Positions 1-8,389 of a stretch of DNA of 64,000 nucleotides are shown here, piece by piece. The first letter of the stretch is position 1; every line of letters starts with the position of its first letter. The DNA comes from Brenneria nigrifluens DSM 30175 = ATCC 13028. Lineage in GTDB: Bacteria; Pseudomonadota; Gammaproteobacteria; Enterobacterales; Enterobacteriaceae. The notes beneath the pieces were generated by a model, which was not told the DNA's origin, searched no databases, and saw nothing but the letters and a program-made list of their open reading frames with translations. The stretch is taken from the NCBI RefSeq assembly GCF_005484965.1, contig NZ_CP034036.1:4712001-4776000 (forward strand), given 5' to 3'. The position numbers and the translations under genes were made by a program.

Positions 1-1305
1 ACCGGACACGGCAACGACGCCATCGGCAGCGGCCTGGAAGTCATTTGGACGCAGACGCCGGCGCAGTGGAGCAACTACTTCTTCGAAAACTTATTCAAAT
101 ATGAATGGGTGCAGACCCGCAGCCCGGCCGGTCTGATCCAATGGGAAGCCAGGGACGCCGAAGAGATTATTCCCGACCCGCACGATCCGTCGAGAAAGCG
201 TAAGCCGACTATGCTGACGACCGACCTGTCGCTGCGCATTGATCCGGCCTACGAGAAAATCTCGCGTCGATTCCTGGAAAATCCGCAGGCTTTTGCCGAG
301 GCGTTCGCCCGCGCCTGGTTCAAACTAACCCACCGCGACATGGGGCCGCGCTCGCGCTACCTCGGCCCGGAAGTCCCCAGCGAAAACCTGATTTGGCAGG
401 ATCCGCTGCCCGCCGTCAATCATCCCCTGATTGACGAAGCGGATGCCGCCGCACTCAAGGCCAGAGTGCTGGAGGCGGGCCTGACCCTGTCCGAACTGGT
501 CGGCACCGCGTGGGCTTCGGCCTCCACCTTCCGCGGCGGCGACAAGCGCGGCGGCGCCAATGGCGCGCGCATTCGCCTGTCACCGCAGAAGGAGTGGGAG
601 GTCAACCAGCCCGAAAAACTGGCCAGGGTGCTGGGTGCTTTGCAAGCCATCCAGCGCGACTTCAATCAGGAGGCGGGCAACGGTAAACAGGTGTCGCTGG
701 CGGATCTGATCGTGCTGGCGGGAAACGCCGGCATCGAACAGGCGGCGAAGTCGGCCGGTCATGCGGTGACGGTGCCGTTCACGCCCGGCCGCACCGATGC
801 CACGCAGGAGCAGACGGACGTCGATGCCTTCTCCAAGCTTGAACCGGCCGCAGACGGCTTCCGCAACTACGAGGCGGCCGGACTTACGACGCCCGCCGAG
901 GTGGCGCTGATCGATAAGGCGCAGTTGCTGACGCTGACCGCGCCCGAGCTGACTGTGCTGATTGGCGGTCTGCGCGCGATCAACATCAACGCCGACGGCT
1001 CCGACAACGGTATTTTCACCCATCGACCCGGCGCGCTGACCAACGATTTCTTCGTCAACCTGCTGGATATGGGCACCACGTGGCAAGCGGTTTCGTCAGG
1101 CGCAAATCGCTATGAAGGACGCGACCGCCACAGCGGAGAAGTGAAGTGGACCGCGACGCGCGCCGATCTGGTGTTCGGTTCCAACGCCCAGCTGCGCGCT
1201 CTGGCGGAAGTGTATGCCAGCGCGGACGCCCAGGCGAAGTTTGTGCAAGACTTCGTCGCCGCCTGGAACAAAGTGATGAATCTGGATCGTTTTGACCTGG
1301 CGTAA
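1..1305 (+). CDS. katG: Catalase-peroxidase KatG, 3' part (5' end outside window)
   Basis: The reading frame is open from base 1 to a TAA at 1303-1305, giving 434 residues of the C-terminal part of a bifunctional haem catalase-peroxidase (about 726 residues in E. coli). KatG removes hydrogen peroxide in the cytoplasm. The opening residues (TGHGNDAIGSGLEV, WTQTP) and the block SPAGLIQWEA match the region joining the N-terminal haem domain to the C-terminal haem-less domain. That second domain is intact and ends in MNLDRFDLA. The proximal and distal haem residues lie upstream of the window. Internal GTG and ATG codons such as 109 are not starts. No frameshift is seen. In E. coli katG is under OxyR control, but its promoter is not visible here. 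A good hairpin terminator follows at 1334. Confidence 0.96.
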   Translation, partial: TGHGNDAIGSGLEVIWTQTPAQWSNYFFENLFKYEWVQTRSPAGLIQWEARDAEEIIPDPHDPSRKRKPTMLTTDLSLRIDPAYEKISRRFLENPQAFAEAFARAWFKLTHRDMGPRSRYLGPEVPSENLIWQDPLPAVNHPLIDEADAAALKARVLEAGLTLSELVGTAWASASTFRGGDKRGGANGARIRLSPQKEWEVNQPEKLARVLGALQAIQRDFNQEAGNGKQVSLADLIVLAGNAGIEQAAKSAGHAVTVPFTPGRTDATQEQTDVDAFSKLEPAADGFRNYEAAGLTTPAEVALIDKAQLLTLTAPELTVLIGGLRAININADGSDNGIFTHRPGALTNDFFVNLLDMGTTWQAVSSGANRYEGRDRHSGEVKWTATRADLVFGSNAQLRALAEVYASADAQAKFVQDFVAAWNKVMNLDRFDLA

Positions 1306-1333
1306 CGCGGCGGATCGGGACTAAGCCATTGCC

Positions 1334-1365
1334 ATCGACTGGTGCACCCGCACCGGTCGATTTTT
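1334..1365 (+). terminator. Rho-independent terminator downstream of katG
   Basis: A 12-bp stem (1334-1345 pairing with 1350-1361, one G-T wobble), a four-base loop and a T4-5 run follow the katG stop codon by about 30 bp. It fits an intrinsic terminator for katG. Confidence 0.75.
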
Positions 1366-1461
1366 CAATCTGGATAATCGGTATTGGCTCAGACCTAATC
1401 CTTTTGCTTGCCGCTATGCTATTCCTTATCAATCCCGCCAGGTTTGCAGAACAACGTTTCA

Positions 1462-2073
1462 TCACGCTGACGTGGCGAATTTCAATAGCCGCTCGTAATC
1501 ACCCCTATCCGCCTCTTTCAGGGCTGCAATATATTCCAATCTTTGCGCATCCGACGACGCTAAATTTCCGCTATTGTTACCCCAGGAAAAATGCTCATAT
1601 CCCAACGACTGGCGCAGTATGTCGCAAAAGATACGGGAATGACGCCCATTACCGTTGGGGAATGGGTGAATCCACACTATATCCCGGTGTAACCTCAGGC
1701 AGATTTCATCAATTTTAAATATATTGTTTTGAACCCAATATGCAACATTATCAAGAGCATTCCTCACCTGCGTGGATATCATGTGAGGCGGAGTGTTGCC
1801 AATATTCACCTCACGAATTCTAAACCGTCCGGCCCATTGCCAGGTCTCATCAAACATCCGCTTATGCAAGTTAATGCAAAAATCCACCGTCAAAACCTGG
1901 TCGCAGGTCAGACGCTGCCTGCGTACCCAGTTAAGCGCTTCTTGTATGTTTGTTTTCTCGAACTCGTTAAGGTCTTCGCGTGTGGTAATGTAATCAGGAA
2001 TAAGTCCGTCCAGGTCGTCCGGGCTGAGGGCCGTCGCCCCATCAGGCAAGTTTCCATTGATAGTGTCGTTCAT
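1462..2073 (-). CDS. Fic-domain protein, 'mobile mystery protein B' type
   Basis: This 203-residue protein carries a complete Fic active-site motif, HPFPNGNGRHSR, at residues 136-147. The catalytic His and the GNGR phosphate-binding loop are both intact. Fic proteins usually transfer AMP from ATP to hydroxyl side chains of target proteins; the target here is unknown. The overall layout matches the short family known as mobile mystery protein B, which occurs beside an HTH partner on accessory DNA. I see no classical (S/T)xxxE(G/N) inhibitory helix in this protein, so restraint may come from the neighbour or the N-terminus. The start ATG overlaps the last four bases of the upstream HTH gene (2070-2073), indicating translational coupling. 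Both genes are clearly richer in A+T than katG and gor, which suggests horizontal acquisition. A toxin-antitoxin role is an inference. Confidence 0.88.
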   Translation of the reverse strand: MNDTINGNLPDGATALSPDDLDGLIPDYITTREDLNEFEKTNIQEALNWVRRQRLTCDQVLTVDFCINLHKRMFDETWQWAGRFRIREVNIGNTPPHMISTQVRNALDNVAYWVQNNIFKIDEICLRLHRDIVWIHPFPNGNGRHSRIFCDILRQSLGYEHFSWGNNSGNLASSDAQRLEYIAALKEADRGDYERLLKFATSA

Positions 2074-2537
2074 TTAATATCCCAAAAATCGCGACGCCAC
2101 GTTTTAAGCAAATCTTCCTTGAGCTTATTTTTGTTGACCGTTTGGAAGCTTTCAGAGGTTGGCTGCTTCTCCAGAGACATATGGGTTTCCGCATAGTCAT
2201 TGATGAATGATGCCTTTTTTTCAGCTTGCTGCTCCCTTAACCCTTCGAGCGATTTCCCCTGTTTCGGTACGAGGTAGTAGACCAGTTCGCAGTCTAAGCC
2301 TTCAGCGACTTTTTCCAAGGTGCTAAGGGTGATCGAACCATCAATTTCCCCCTTTTCAATAAGAGACACGCGTGGCTGGCTTAAACCTACGCGATCGCCA
2401 AGCGCACGCGTGCTCATGCCCAGAGCCGTTCGAATCAGGTTAATCCACCCTTTCTTTGGCCGCTTAATCACGCGTTGGTGGACAATGTCATTTAACATCT
2501 TATCTACTTGCTTGATTTTTAACTCTTTACTCCACAT
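2070..2537 (-). CDS. HTH XRE-type regulator, 'mobile mystery protein A' type, partner of Fic
   Basis: This 155-residue protein has a Cro/C1-type helix-turn-helix at about residues 34-82, including the core LGDRVGLSQPRVSLIEKGE, and a charged C-terminal tail. It matches the family called mobile mystery protein A, found directly upstream of the Fic protein B. I start it at the ATG at 2537, preceded by AAGGTGG at good spacing; a GTG at 2546 would add three residues. The stop codon overlaps the start of the Fic gene by four bases, so the two form one operon. It probably represses its own promoter in the AT-rich region upstream, which holds repeated motifs. An antitoxin function toward the Fic protein is possible, but nothing in the sequence proves it. 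Confidence 0.82.
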   Translation of the reverse strand: MWSKELKIKQVDKMLNDIVHQRVIKRPKKGWINLIRTALGMSTRALGDRVGLSQPRVSLIEKGEIDGSITLSTLEKVAEGLDCELVYYLVPKQGKSLEGLREQQAEKKASFINDYAETHMSLEKQPTSESFQTVNKNKLKEDLLKTWRRDFWDIK

Positions 2538-2901
2538 TTTCACCACCTTTACTACCTTATATACCCTCTAATCTATTGTATATTTACTATGATAATAATT
2601 TTAATCAATAGCATATTTACAATTAATTATCACAACTTCATATCATAAATACAATTGAATAGCCATAAACCATAATAAATTTGCTATGAATTGGGCATAA
2701 TTCAATAATATTGTTATTATTTTTTTAGCTCTAGCGGTTAGAAACAAGCGCCCCGGCGCGGATCGGGCTCGGAGGAGACGGGAACGAATAGGATGGTTTT
2801 GACCGCCGGCAAGATAGCAGTATTGAACCATACCAGGTGAAGCAATTGCCTAAACCTGATATGGCTCATTTCAGACTTTTTAGAAATATAAGGCTACGCC
2901 G
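2538..2901. promoter_or_regulatory. AT-rich intergenic region upstream of the HTH/Fic pair
   Basis: No gene is convincing here. The left half (to about 2730) is very A+T rich and should hold the promoter and operators of the minus-strand HTH-Fic operon. A ten-base motif occurs as GTATATTTAC (2578-2587) and GCATATTTAC (2611-2620), 33 bp apart, close to three helical turns. A possible minus-strand promoter is TTGATT / AAATAT with 17 bp spacing. The right half (from about 2735) returns to host-like GC. An imperfect 11-bp inverted repeat around 2830-2863 has no clear T-run, so a gor terminator is not certain. Confidence 0.45.
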
Positions 2902-4254
2902 TCAACGCATGGTCACAAACTCTTCCGCAGCCGTCGGGTGAATGGCGACGGTATTGTCGAAGTCTTGTTTGGTGGCGCCCATTTTCAGCGCCACCGCAAA
3001 CCCTTGCAGCATTTCGTCCATGCCGAAACCAATGCCGTGGATGCCGACAATCTTCTCCTCCTCGCCCACGCAGACCAGCTTCATGCGGCACGGCTGATGG
3101 TGTTGCGTCACGGCGGTGTACATGGCGGTGAAAGAAGAGGTGTAAACCTTCACCTTATCGTCGCCGTACCGTTCACGCGCCTGAGGCTCCGTCAGTCCGA
3201 CGGTGCCGATGGGCGGGTGGCTGAAGACCACGGTGGGAATATTGCTGTAATCCAGGTGCTCATCGGGTTTGTTATTAAACAGGCGCTCCGACAGACGGCG
3301 GCCCGCCGCCACGGCGACCGGCGTCAGTTCTACCGCGCCGGTGTTGTCCCCCACCGCGTAGATGCCCGGCACGTTGGTATTCTGGAATTTATCCACCCGG
3401 ATATAGCCCTTCTCATCGGTTTCCACGCCGGTGACGGCCAGATTCAGGTTATCCGTCGCCGGCTCGCGGCCGATGGCCCAAATCAGGCAGTCCACCGTTT
3501 GCGTCTTGCCGTTCTCCAGCGTCAACGTCAGGCTCCCGTCGGCATTTTTCGCCACCGACTGCGGGATCGACCCGGTATGCAGCGTCGGCCCTTCGCTGTT
3601 CATCACTTCAACCAGCGTGTCGACAATCAGCGGATCGAAACTGCGCAGCGGCGCTTGCTTACGCACAAACAGGTGCGTTTCTGAACCCAGCGCGTTGATC
3701 ACGCCGGCGATTTCCACCGCGATATAGCCGGCGCCCATGATAGCGGCACGTTTCGGCAACGCCTCCAGCGCGAAAAAGCCGTCGGAATCAATACCGAATT
3801 CAGCGCCGGGGAAATCAGGGCGCATCGGACGGCCGCCGGTGGCGATCAGGATATGGTCGGCGGTGATTTTCTCACCGTTCACCTCTACGCTGTGTGCATC
3901 AACAAAGCGGGCGAACCCCCGAATGACGTCCACCTTGTTTTTACCCAGCACGTTATCGTAGGAGTGATGAATACGGTCAATATAGGCGCTGCGGTTGTTG
4001 ACCAGCGTACGCCACTCAAAGCGGTTAACCGTGGTATCAAAACCGTAGTCAGGCCCGTATTGATGGATCGCCTCGGCAATCTGCGCCGCGTGCCACATCA
4101 CTTTTTTCGGCACGCAGCCGACGTTGACACAGGTACCGCCCAGATATTTTGCTTCGATCAACGCACATTTTTTTCCATACATCGCCGCGCGATTAATCGA
4201 GGCAATCCCGCCGCTGCCGCCGCCAATAGCCAGGTAGTCATAGTGTTTAGTCAT
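2902..4254 (-). CDS. gor: Glutathione reductase
   Basis: Gor is the cytoplasmic FAD flavoenzyme that reduces glutathione disulfide with NADPH. The 450-residue product matches the E. coli length exactly. It shows the N-terminal FAD-binding motif (AIGGGSGGIAS), the redox-active disulfide CVNVGC, a second Rossmann motif (MGAGYIAVEIAG), the FAD-binding segment YAVGDN, and the C-terminal dimer domain with the catalytic HPTAAEE histidine. I start at the ATG at 4254 (MTKHYDYLAIG), as in homologues; an upstream in-frame start would add 18 unsupported residues. The Shine-Dalgarno is weak. It reads in the same direction as rlmJ, 113 bp downstream of it, as in E. coli. Confidence 0.97.
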   Translation of the reverse strand: MTKHYDYLAIGGGSGGIASINRAAMYGKKCALIEAKYLGGTCVNVGCVPKKVMWHAAQIAEAIHQYGPDYGFDTTVNRFEWRTLVNNRSAYIDRIHHSYDNVLGKNKVDVIRGFARFVDAHSVEVNGEKITADHILIATGGRPMRPDFPGAEFGIDSDGFFALEALPKRAAIMGAGYIAVEIAGVINALGSETHLFVRKQAPLRSFDPLIVDTLVEVMNSEGPTLHTGSIPQSVAKNADGSLTLTLENGKTQTVDCLIWAIGREPATDNLNLAVTGVETDEKGYIRVDKFQNTNVPGIYAVGDNTGAVELTPVAVAAGRRLSERLFNNKPDEHLDYSNIPTVVFSHPPIGTVGLTEPQARERYGDDKVKVYTSSFTAMYTAVTQHHQPCRMKLVCVGEEEKIVGIHGIGFGMDEMLQGFAVALKMGATKQDFDNTVAIHPTAAEEFVTMR

Positions 4255-4367
4255 CGGAATATCCATGCTTGGGTGAAAAAATTTGTCTAGAGTGTAACCG
4301 CGGCGCACGGCGTCCAGTAAAGGTTATCCCTATGATTGCGATAGGGAAACCGCCGAATAGCCGGACA

Positions 4368-5210
4368 TTACTCCGCGACAACCTGCTCAACGCGCGTATG
4401 CCCGGTTCCCGCCGGAACCAGCGCCTCGTGCAGCCAGGGCAGCACGCTTTCCATTTGCGCTTTCAGCTTCCACGGCGGATTGATCACAATCATTCCGGAA
4501 GCCGTCATGCCGTGGCGATCGCTGTCCGGCAACACCGCCAGCTCAATTTGCAGGATGTTACGGATACCGGTCGCTTGCAGATCTTTCAGTAAGCGCTTGA
4601 TATGCTGACGCAGCACCACCGGATACCACAGGGCAAACACCCCGGTGGCGAAACGCCGGTAGCCTTCCTGAATGCCCTGGACCACCGACTGATAATCCGT
4701 CTTCAGTTCATACGGCGGATCGATCAGCACAAAACCGCGGCGCGACAGCGGCGGCAGCTGCGACTTCAACTGCTGGTAGCCGTCTCCGCGCACCACCTTG
4801 GAGCGGGCATCTTTCTGAAACTCGTTACGCAGCAGCGGAAAATCGCTCGGGTGCAGCTCCGTCAGGTGAATTTTGTCCTGCTCGCGCAGCAGCTGCCGGG
4901 CAATCAGCGGCGAACCGGGGTAATAGCGCAATTGACCGTTATGATTATAGGTGCGAACCGCCTGCATGTAAGGTTCCAGCTCGGCGGGAATATCGTCGCG
5001 CCGCCAGATTCGGGCAATGCCGTCCAGATACTCTCCGGTGCGCTCCGCATGTTCGCCGCTAAGCTGATAGCGCCCGGCCCCCGCATGGGTATCCAGATAC
5101 AGGAAGGGTTTTTCTTTCTCTTTCAGCGCGGCGATGATCAGGCTCTGAACGGTGTGTTTCACCACATCGGCATGATTGCCGGCGTGAAAACTATGGCGAT
5201 AACTTAGCAT
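4368..5210 (-). CDS. rlmJ: 23S rRNA (adenine2030-N6)-methyltransferase RlmJ
   Basis: RlmJ methylates N6 of A2030 in 23S rRNA using S-adenosylmethionine. The protein is 280 residues, the same as E. coli RlmJ, and starts MLSYRHSFHAGNHADVVKH. Family markers are the N-terminal NHADVVKH block, the SAM-binding region YLDTHAGAGRY and the catalytic motif DPPYE (in LIDPPYELKTDY), typical of N6-adenine methyltransferases. It lies upstream of gor on the same strand and divergent from prlC. The 273-bp gap to prlC must hold both promoters, but I cannot pick either with confidence. Confidence 0.96.
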   Translation of the reverse strand: MLSYRHSFHAGNHADVVKHTVQSLIIAALKEKEKPFLYLDTHAGAGRYQLSGEHAERTGEYLDGIARIWRRDDIPAELEPYMQAVRTYNHNGQLRYYPGSPLIARQLLREQDKIHLTELHPSDFPLLRNEFQKDARSKVVRGDGYQQLKSQLPPLSRRGFVLIDPPYELKTDYQSVVQGIQEGYRRFATGVFALWYPVVLRQHIKRLLKDLQATGIRNILQIELAVLPDSDRHGMTASGMIVINPPWKLKAQMESVLPWLHEALVPAGTGHTRVEQVVAE

Positions 5211-5483
5211 TAGACTCTCTTGCTGTTGGGTATTTCAGAAATACAGGGTAAAAATCGCTATCAGTATAAACCGTCTGGCCGATAAAAAGTGAACTGCGTT
5301 GCCGGAGGCGGTAAGAGGGAACAGCCTCAATAGCGCCGCCACGGCTGGCCGCCGGGGATAAATTCATCCGCCGCGCGCGCCGCCATTGATTTTAACGATA
5401 ATTGACCTCATCTTAATGGTTAATCAGCCATTTATAGTAGCCTTATCGCCAATCGGGCTATCCACCCTCATTAGGACTGCGCT

Positions 5484-7526
5484 ATGACGAATCCATTACT
5501 GTCCCCATTTACCCTGCCGCCCTTTTCCAAAATTAAAACCGAGGACATCGTTCCGGCGGTCAAATCCGCGCTGGAAACATGCCGTGAGACCGTAGAGCGC
5601 GTGGTTGCACAGCCGGGTCCCTTTACCTGGGATAACCTTTGCCAGCCGCTGGCGGACAGCGACGATCGTCTCAGTCGCATTTTCTCGCCGATTAGCCATC
5701 TGAACGCGGTAAAAAACAGCCCGGAGCTGCGCGGCGCCTACGAGCAGTGCCTGCCGCTGCTGTCCGAGTACAGCACCTGGGTCGGGCAGCACGCCGGGCT
5801 GTATCAGGCGTACCGCAGCCTGAAGGAGGGCGAGCATTACGCCGCCCTGAGCGTGGCGCAAAAGAAAGCCGTCGATAACGCGCTGCGCGATTTTGAACTG
5901 TCCGGTATCGGTCTGCCGCCCGAGAAACAGAAACGCTATGGCGAAATTGCCGCGCGTCTGTCCGAACTCGGCTCCCGCTACAGCAACAACGTGCTGGACG
6001 CCACCATGGGCTGGAGCAAGCTGATAACCGACGTCGCCGAGCTGGATGGCCTGCCGGAAAGCGCGCTGGCCGCCGCCAAAGCGCAGGCGGAAGCCAAAGA
6101 GCAGGACGGCTGGCTGCTGACGCTGGATATCCCCAGCTATCTCCCGGTGATGACCTATTGCTCCAATCAGGCGCTGCGCGAGGAAATGTACCGCGCCTAT
6201 GCCACCCGCGCCTCCGATCAGGGACCGAACGCCGGCAAATGGGACAACAGCGACATCATGGCGGAAGAGCTGGCGCTGCGTCATGAACTGGCGCAACTGC
6301 TCGGCTTCGACAGCTATGCGCATAAATCCCTGGCCACCAAAATGGCGGAAAATCCCCAGCAGGTTATCAACTTCCTGTCCGATCTGGCCAAACGCGCGCG
6401 TCCCCAGGCGGAAGAAGAGCTGGCGCAGCTGCGCGCCTTCGCCAAAGAACATTACGGCGTCGAGGATTTACAGCCGTGGGATATCGCCTACTACAGCGAA
6501 CAGCAGAAGCAGCACCTCTACGCCATCAGCGACGAGCAGCTTCGCCCCTACTTCCCGGAACAGCGGGTGGTCGAAGGGCTGTTCGAAGTGGTTAAGCGCA
6601 TTTACGGCATCACCGCCAAAGAGCGCAAAGACGTGGATGTGTGGCACCCGGAGGTGCGTTTCTTCGATCTGTTTGACGAAAGCGGCGAACTGCGCGGCAG
6701 CTTCTATCTCGATCTCTACGCCCGCGAACACAAACGCGGCGGCGCCTGGATGGACGACTGCGTCGGTAACCTGCGCAAAGGCGACGGCGAACTGCAAAAA
6801 CCGGTGGCCTACCTGACCTGCAACTTCAACCGCCCGGTCAGCGGTAAACCGGCGCTGTTCACCCACAATGAAGTCACCACGCTGTTCCATGAGTTCGGCC
6901 ACGGCCTGCACCATATGCTGACGCGGGTTGATACCGCGGGCGTGGCCGGCATCAGCGGCGTGCCCTGGGACGCCGTCGAGCTGCCGAGCCAGTTTATGGA
7001 AAACTGGTGCTGGGAGCCGGAGGCGCTGGCCTTTATCTCCGGCCATTATGAAACCGGCGCGCCGCTGCCGCGGGAACTGCTGGATAAAATGCTGGCGGCG
7101 AAAAATTATCAGGCGGCGCTATTTATCCTGCGTCAGCTCGAATTCGGGCTGTTCGATTTCCGCCTGCATGCCGAATTCGACCCCGCCAAAGGCGCGCAGA
7201 TTCTGCCGACGCTGGCGGAAGTCAAAGCGCAGGTCGCCGTGGTGCCAAGTCCAAGCTGGGGACGCTTCCCGCACGCGTTTAGCCATGTCTTCGCCGGCGG
7301 TTACGCGGCGGGTTATTACAGCTACCTGTGGGCCGACGTGCTGGCGGCCGATGCCTATTCCCGTTTCCAGGAAGAGGGGATATTCAACCGCGAAACCGGC
7401 CAGTCTTTCCTGGACAATATATTGTCGCGCGGCGGATCCGAAGAGCCGATGGAACTGTTCAAACGCTTCCGCGGCCGCGAGCCGCAGCTGGATGCCATGC
7501 TGCACCACTACGGTATCAAGGGATGA
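5484..7526 (+). CDS. prlC: Oligopeptidase A (M3 zinc metallopeptidase)
   Basis: PrlC is a cytoplasmic zinc peptidase of the thimet/M3 family that degrades short peptides, including cleaved signal peptides. The product is 680 residues, the E. coli length. The zinc site HEFGHGLHH (HExxH type) lies at about residues 470-478. Near the C-terminus the AFSHVFAGGYAAGYYSYLWADVLAADAYSRF block, typical of M3 enzymes, is present. The start ATG follows TTAGGACTGCGCT, a reasonable ribosome site. It is followed after 13 bp by rsmJ, and the pair is probably one operon, as in E. coli. Confidence 0.97.
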   Translation: MTNPLLSPFTLPPFSKIKTEDIVPAVKSALETCRETVERVVAQPGPFTWDNLCQPLADSDDRLSRIFSPISHLNAVKNSPELRGAYEQCLPLLSEYSTWVGQHAGLYQAYRSLKEGEHYAALSVAQKKAVDNALRDFELSGIGLPPEKQKRYGEIAARLSELGSRYSNNVLDATMGWSKLITDVAELDGLPESALAAAKAQAEAKEQDGWLLTLDIPSYLPVMTYCSNQALREEMYRAYATRASDQGPNAGKWDNSDIMAEELALRHELAQLLGFDSYAHKSLATKMAENPQQVINFLSDLAKRARPQAEEELAQLRAFAKEHYGVEDLQPWDIAYYSEQQKQHLYAISDEQLRPYFPEQRVVEGLFEVVKRIYGITAKERKDVDVWHPEVRFFDLFDESGELRGSFYLDLYAREHKRGGAWMDDCVGNLRKGDGELQKPVAYLTCNFNRPVSGKPALFTHNEVTTLFHEFGHGLHHMLTRVDTAGVAGISGVPWDAVELPSQFMENWCWEPEALAFISGHYETGAPLPRELLDKMLAAKNYQAALFILRQLEFGLFDFRLHAEFDPAKGAQILPTLAEVKAQVAVVPSPSWGRFPHAFSHVFAGGYAAGYYSYLWADVLAADAYSRFQEEGIFNRETGQSFLDNILSRGGSEEPMELFKRFRGREPQLDAMLHHYGIKG

Positions 7527-7539
7527 ATGGCAGCAAAGG

Positions 7540-8292
7540 ATGAAGATCTGCCTATTAACCGAGGAAGGCGCCGATCGCGGCGCCTTGCCTTTGCTGGCCG
7601 AGCGCTGGGGATTGATCGCCGATCCCGGCGCCGTTATGGCGCTGGCGCTGACGCCGGAACGTCTGGAACTGCGTAAACAGGACGAACCCCGCCTGGGGGC
7701 GATCTATGTCGATTTCGTCTCAGGGCCGATGGCGCACCGCCGCCGTTTCGGCGGCGGACGCGGCGAAGCGGTCGCCAAAGCGGTCGGAATCAAAAAGGAT
7801 TACCTGCCCGATGTGGTCGACGCCACGGCGGGGCTGGGGCGCGATGCGTTTGTTCTCGCCTCATTAGGGTGTCGGGTGCGCATGCTGGAGAGGAATCCCG
7901 TGGTGGCGGCGCTGCTGGATGACGGATTGCGGCGCGGCTATCAGGATGCGGAGATCGGCCCGTGGCTGCGCGAGCGGCTGACGCTGCTGCACGCCTCCAG
8001 CCTGCACGCGTTAGAGGATATCACCCCGCTCCCCGACGTGGTGTACCTCGATCCGATGTTTCCCCATCGACAAAAAAGCGCGCTGGTGAAAAAAGAGATG
8101 CGGGTGTTTCAATCACTGGTAGGGAGTGACGACGACGCCGATGAACTGCTGGCGCCCGCCCGGCGCATCGCCAAAAAACGCGTGGTGGTAAAACGGCCGG
8201 ACTACGCCCCGCCGCTGGCGGGGGTGCCGGCGCAGTCCATGCTGGAAACCAAAAGCCACCGCTTCGATTTTTATCTGCCGCTGGAGCGGTAA
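7540..8292 (+). CDS. rsmJ: 16S rRNA (guanine1516-N2)-methyltransferase RsmJ
   Basis: RsmJ methylates N2 of G1516 in 16S rRNA with SAM. I start it at the ATG at 7540 (MKICLLTEEG), giving 250 residues like E. coli RsmJ; the frame stays open far upstream but that part is only the shadow of prlC. Visible motifs are the SAM-binding DATAGLGRDAFVLASLGC block and the catalytic-site region YLDPMFPHRQKSALVKKEMR. The start lies 13 bp after the prlC stop and has a poor Shine-Dalgarno, so translation is probably coupled to prlC. Confidence 0.96.
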   Translation: MKICLLTEEGADRGALPLLAERWGLIADPGAVMALALTPERLELRKQDEPRLGAIYVDFVSGPMAHRRRFGGGRGEAVAKAVGIKKDYLPDVVDATAGLGRDAFVLASLGCRVRMLERNPVVAALLDDGLRRGYQDAEIGPWLRERLTLLHASSLHALEDITPLPDVVYLDPMFPHRQKSALVKKEMRVFQSLVGSDDDADELLAPARRIAKKRVVVKRPDYAPPLAGVPAQSMLETKSHRFDFYLPLER

Positions 8293-8389
8293 TCGCGCGG
8301 CGTTGCCGCCTTCGGGAGCGCCGCTCACAGGTCACCAGGCGGTTTTTTATTGTCGTTGCCGCACAGAACGCGCAAACAGAATAGGGTCA

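Noticed and set aside
580..1086. Long antisense frames within katG
   Set aside because: They are by-products of GC-rich codon usage in katG; no ribosome site or family similarity.
2643..2831. 62-residue minus-strand frame between gor and the HTH gene
   Set aside because: It straddles the composition boundary, has no ribosome site and its sequence looks random.
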